Both the position numbers and the translations under genes were made by a program. 64,000 nt of DNA, from positions 7,075 to 71,074 of the forward strand of contig CALFNR010000210.1 of assembly GCA_937903005.1 (NCBI GenBank), given 5' to 3'. Position 1 is the stretch's first letter. The number at the start of each line of letters is the position of its first letter. This DNA is from Clostridium_AI sp002297865 (GTDB lineage Bacteria > Bacillota > Clostridia > Lachnospirales > Lachnospiraceae). The notes below the pieces were generated by a model, which was not told the DNA's origin, did no database searches, and saw only the letters and a list, made by a program, of their open reading frames with translations. This document shows, piece after piece, positions 62,530 to 64,000 of this stretch.

Positions 62530-62616
62530 ATAATGTAAGATGAGTTCTATAATGCAATAAATATAAAATACATATCAAGACACAAAAATATTTCTAAAAG
62601 GGTGTAAATATTGTAG

Positions 62617-63225
62617 CTACTCAAAAGAAGACAAGTCATATTCTTCATATATTTCATTAGATAACGTATCTACTTTATTTTTTAATTCAAGATCATCAGT
62701 TAACAGATTATCTTCATTCTCATCAATTGGAACTTTTCCAAATACTACCCCCAAAGGAATATACCATGCATTATCTTCTGAATACCTTAAAAATAACATA
62801 TATGATTCGTTATTTTTCATTTTACAATAACCATCAATATGGTAATTAGTATTACTTTTTTCATCAAAAAATTCATTTTCTAAAATTTTAATTGTATCTC
62901 CAACAGAAAGCGCTGAATTAGGCGTAGTAGTGTTTATAGAATCAATTCTAATATCTGATAGTGTATATCCTAAGTTAATGCATCCATTCTCAGCATAAAA
63001 TACTTGAGATGGCTCCTCGTTTATCTTAGTACCTGTAATAATGATATCTGCATCTTCCTTCAATTCTTCAATATTATCATAATTATCAACCTTAGCACAT
63101 ACTACTTCTTCTTTAATTGTGTTATTAGACATTCTCAAGTGCATAATACCCTTTGCTCCAAATAAAATGAATATTGTAGAAAAAACTACAATTAATAGTG
63201 TTTTGTTTTTTAATTTACTTTTCAT
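62617..63225 (-). CDS. Membrane-anchored extracytoplasmic protein, unknown
   Basis: 202 residues from the ATG at 63225 with GGAGG 11 bases before it. One N-terminal hydrophobic helix (about 8-27) without lipobox, then a soluble domain with IEELKEDADIIITGTKI, YTLSDIRIDSI, LSVGDTIKILENEFFD and SYMLFLRYSEDNAWYIPLG. The pattern resembles small beta-barrel proteins annotated as hypothetical next to matrixin-type proteases in Firmicutes; that comparison is from memory. Downstream of the metzincin in one transcript. Confidence 0.75.
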   Translation of the reverse strand: MKSKLKNKTLLIVVFSTIFILFGAKGIMHLRMSNNTIKEEVVCAKVDNYDNIEELKEDADIIITGTKINEEPSQVFYAENGCINLGYTLSDIRIDSINTTTPNSALSVGDTIKILENEFFDEKSNTNYHIDGYCKMKNNESYMLFLRYSEDNAWYIPLGVVFGKVPIDENEDNLLTDDLELKNKVDTLSNEIYEEYDLSSFE

Positions 63226-63250
63226 AATTTTACTATTCCTCCTGATCTTA

Positions 63251-63778
63251 TTAATAATATAATGCATTTATTCCTGATATATCATCTGACAATGGATAAG
63301 CTTTCCCATTAAATCCAGTCGCTCTCATAACAGCTGCTGACATATTAACTGGTGCACTAGGATGCGCCAGTCCTAATGCATGCCCACATTCATGTACAAT
63401 TGTTTCATTTCGTACTGATGAAGAAGCGTCAAAAAAGGCCTTATAAAAAATAATCATATGTTTCTCTGCCCCATTTTGGTTATGATATGTAACACCATAC
63501 GTGCCATTATCAACACTACTAAATGACGTAAAATAAATATTGGCACTACTATAAGTTAATGCATTTGTAAAGCCGAAACTGCTATATGCTCGTTTCCATT
63601 TTTTTAAATATGTATTGACGCTATAACTTGAGAGTGATGAATCTACATAATAACTAATGCTATTTGGAGATGAGAACTTGTATCCATTTAAAGTATATGC
63701 CTTTGCGGTAGTTGATGTTAAAAATAAACAAATACAGTAGAATAAAATACCAGTTGTTGATTTAATAATTTTTTTCAT
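63251..63778 (-). CDS. Secreted matrixin-like (metzincin) metalloprotease
   Basis: 175 residues. Signal peptide with basic start MKKIIKSTTG and a cleavage-like TTAKAYT site. The metzincin zinc motif HECGHALGLAH is complete (HExxHxxGxxH) near residue 130, followed by the Met-turn SAAVMRA. Compact single-domain enzyme without propeptide. Substrate unknown. It starts the operon with the membrane-anchored protein and is convergent to the sigma/anti-sigma genes. Promoter upstream is consensus. Confidence 0.88.
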   Translation of the reverse strand: MKKIIKSTTGILFYCICLFLTSTTAKAYTLNGYKFSSPNSISYYVDSSLSSYSVNTYLKKWKRAYSSFGFTNALTYSSANIYFTSFSSVDNGTYGVTYHNQNGAEKHMIIFYKAFFDASSSVRNETIVHECGHALGLAHPSAPVNMSAAVMRATGFNGKAYPLSDDISGINALYY

Positions 63779-63831
63779 AATTACTACATCCTTTCATAAA
63801 TTTAGTTGATAAGTTACTTTCTCACAATAAA

Positions 63832-63860
63832 ATTATAAATAAATTCTTATATAGTGTCAA
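63832..63860 (-). promoter_or_regulatory. Consensus promoter of the metalloprotease operon
   Basis: Minus-strand TTGACA, 17-base spacer, TATAAT. The -35 hexamer is the edge of the repeat-containing segment that may be an insertion-sequence end. Confidence 0.8.
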
Positions 63861-63884
63861 ATTTTATATTTTTTCCCTTTTTTC

Positions 63885-64000
63885 GGGTGAATTATAAAAC
63901 GAAAGTCCCATTTTCGTCCCATTCAATTTCTTTTGGATTTGAAAGTGGTGAATTGTAAAACGAGATTCCCATTTGTAATTCAAGAATCCCATTTCCACCC
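63885..64000. repeat. Repeat cluster, possible insertion-sequence end
   Basis: Two imperfect direct repeats begin GGTGAATT(A/G)TAAAACGA at 63886 and 63947, each followed by TCCCATTT; TCCCATT occurs four times. Multiple terminal repeats are typical of IS21-type ends. No transposase is inside the window, so the element, if real, lies to the right. Confidence 0.4.

Noticed and set aside
1..64000. CRISPR arrays, rRNA operons, prophage or a full transposon
   Set aside because: No regularly spaced repeats, rRNA segments, phage structural genes or intact transposase were seen on either strand.

Overview
The window reads as a chromosomal segment of a low-GC, spore-forming anaerobe of the class Clostridia, most likely family Lachnospiraceae. 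Supporting signs are the sporulation genes yqfC-yqfD next to phoH and ybeY, a short HisG paired with HisZ, the pta-ackA acetate pathway, the Firmicutes-type GalT, tmcAL and ylbJ, Gram-positive surface enzymes (LCP family, LTA-synthase type, M23), and AGGAGG-type ribosome binding sites throughout. The species assignment is inference; no rRNA is present.

Layout. 1-5.4 kb (minus): yqfC, yqfD, phoH, a shortened 7TM-HD protein, ybeY and a partial DUF3048 lipoprotein that runs off the left edge. 5.4-14.8 kb (minus): rpsU with its own promoter and terminator, then alaS, a 55-residue membrane protein and the histidine operon hisZ-G-D-B-(hisA-like)-(hisF-like/hisI), in which hisE is cut off by a one-base frameshift. 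14.8-16.9 kb (plus): a chemoreceptor. 16.9-24.7 kb (minus): small alarmone synthetase, two RNA modification genes, HAD phosphatase, YgiQ radical SAM protein, a membrane protein of unknown role, a pseudouridine synthase and recU. 24.7-31.1 kb (minus): M23 peptidase, LCP protein, pepD, DUF711/ACT pair, metallo-hydrolase. 31.1-38.7 kb (minus): GGDEF protein, FtsA-like ATPase with a long C-terminal extension, coaE, polA and a zinc-finger membrane protein. 38.8-39.4 kb (plus): tRNA-Leu(CAA) and a 46-codon proline-rich ORF. 39.4-47.3 kb (minus): LTA-synthase-like sulfatase, a Rel paralogue with a decayed synthetase, nagA, greA, cardiolipin synthase. 47.4-60.5 kb: yprB-like exonuclease (+), rpmF/DUF177, ackA/pta, degV, tmcAL (+), pepF, ylbJ (+), a coiled-coil protein, coaD, rsmD, galT.

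The right end, about 60.6-64 kb, is different. It is AT-rich and holds gene debris, a broken possible transposase start, an ECF sigma factor overlapping a putative anti-sigma gene, a convergent operon of a secreted metzincin protease and a membrane-anchored protein, and a repeat cluster that looks like the end of an insertion sequence. This is the accessory region of the window.

The most notable observations are in otherwise ordinary operons: two (beta-alpha)8 barrel proteins of the his operon lack their catalytic aspartates, hisE is frameshifted, the long Rel protein keeps its hydrolase but not its synthetase residues while a separate small synthetase is intact, and the PgpH-like protein has lost its extracellular domain and has HE instead of HD. 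The window therefore carries an unusual number of altered nucleotide-signalling enzymes. No CRISPR array, rRNA operon, prophage or complete transposon was found.
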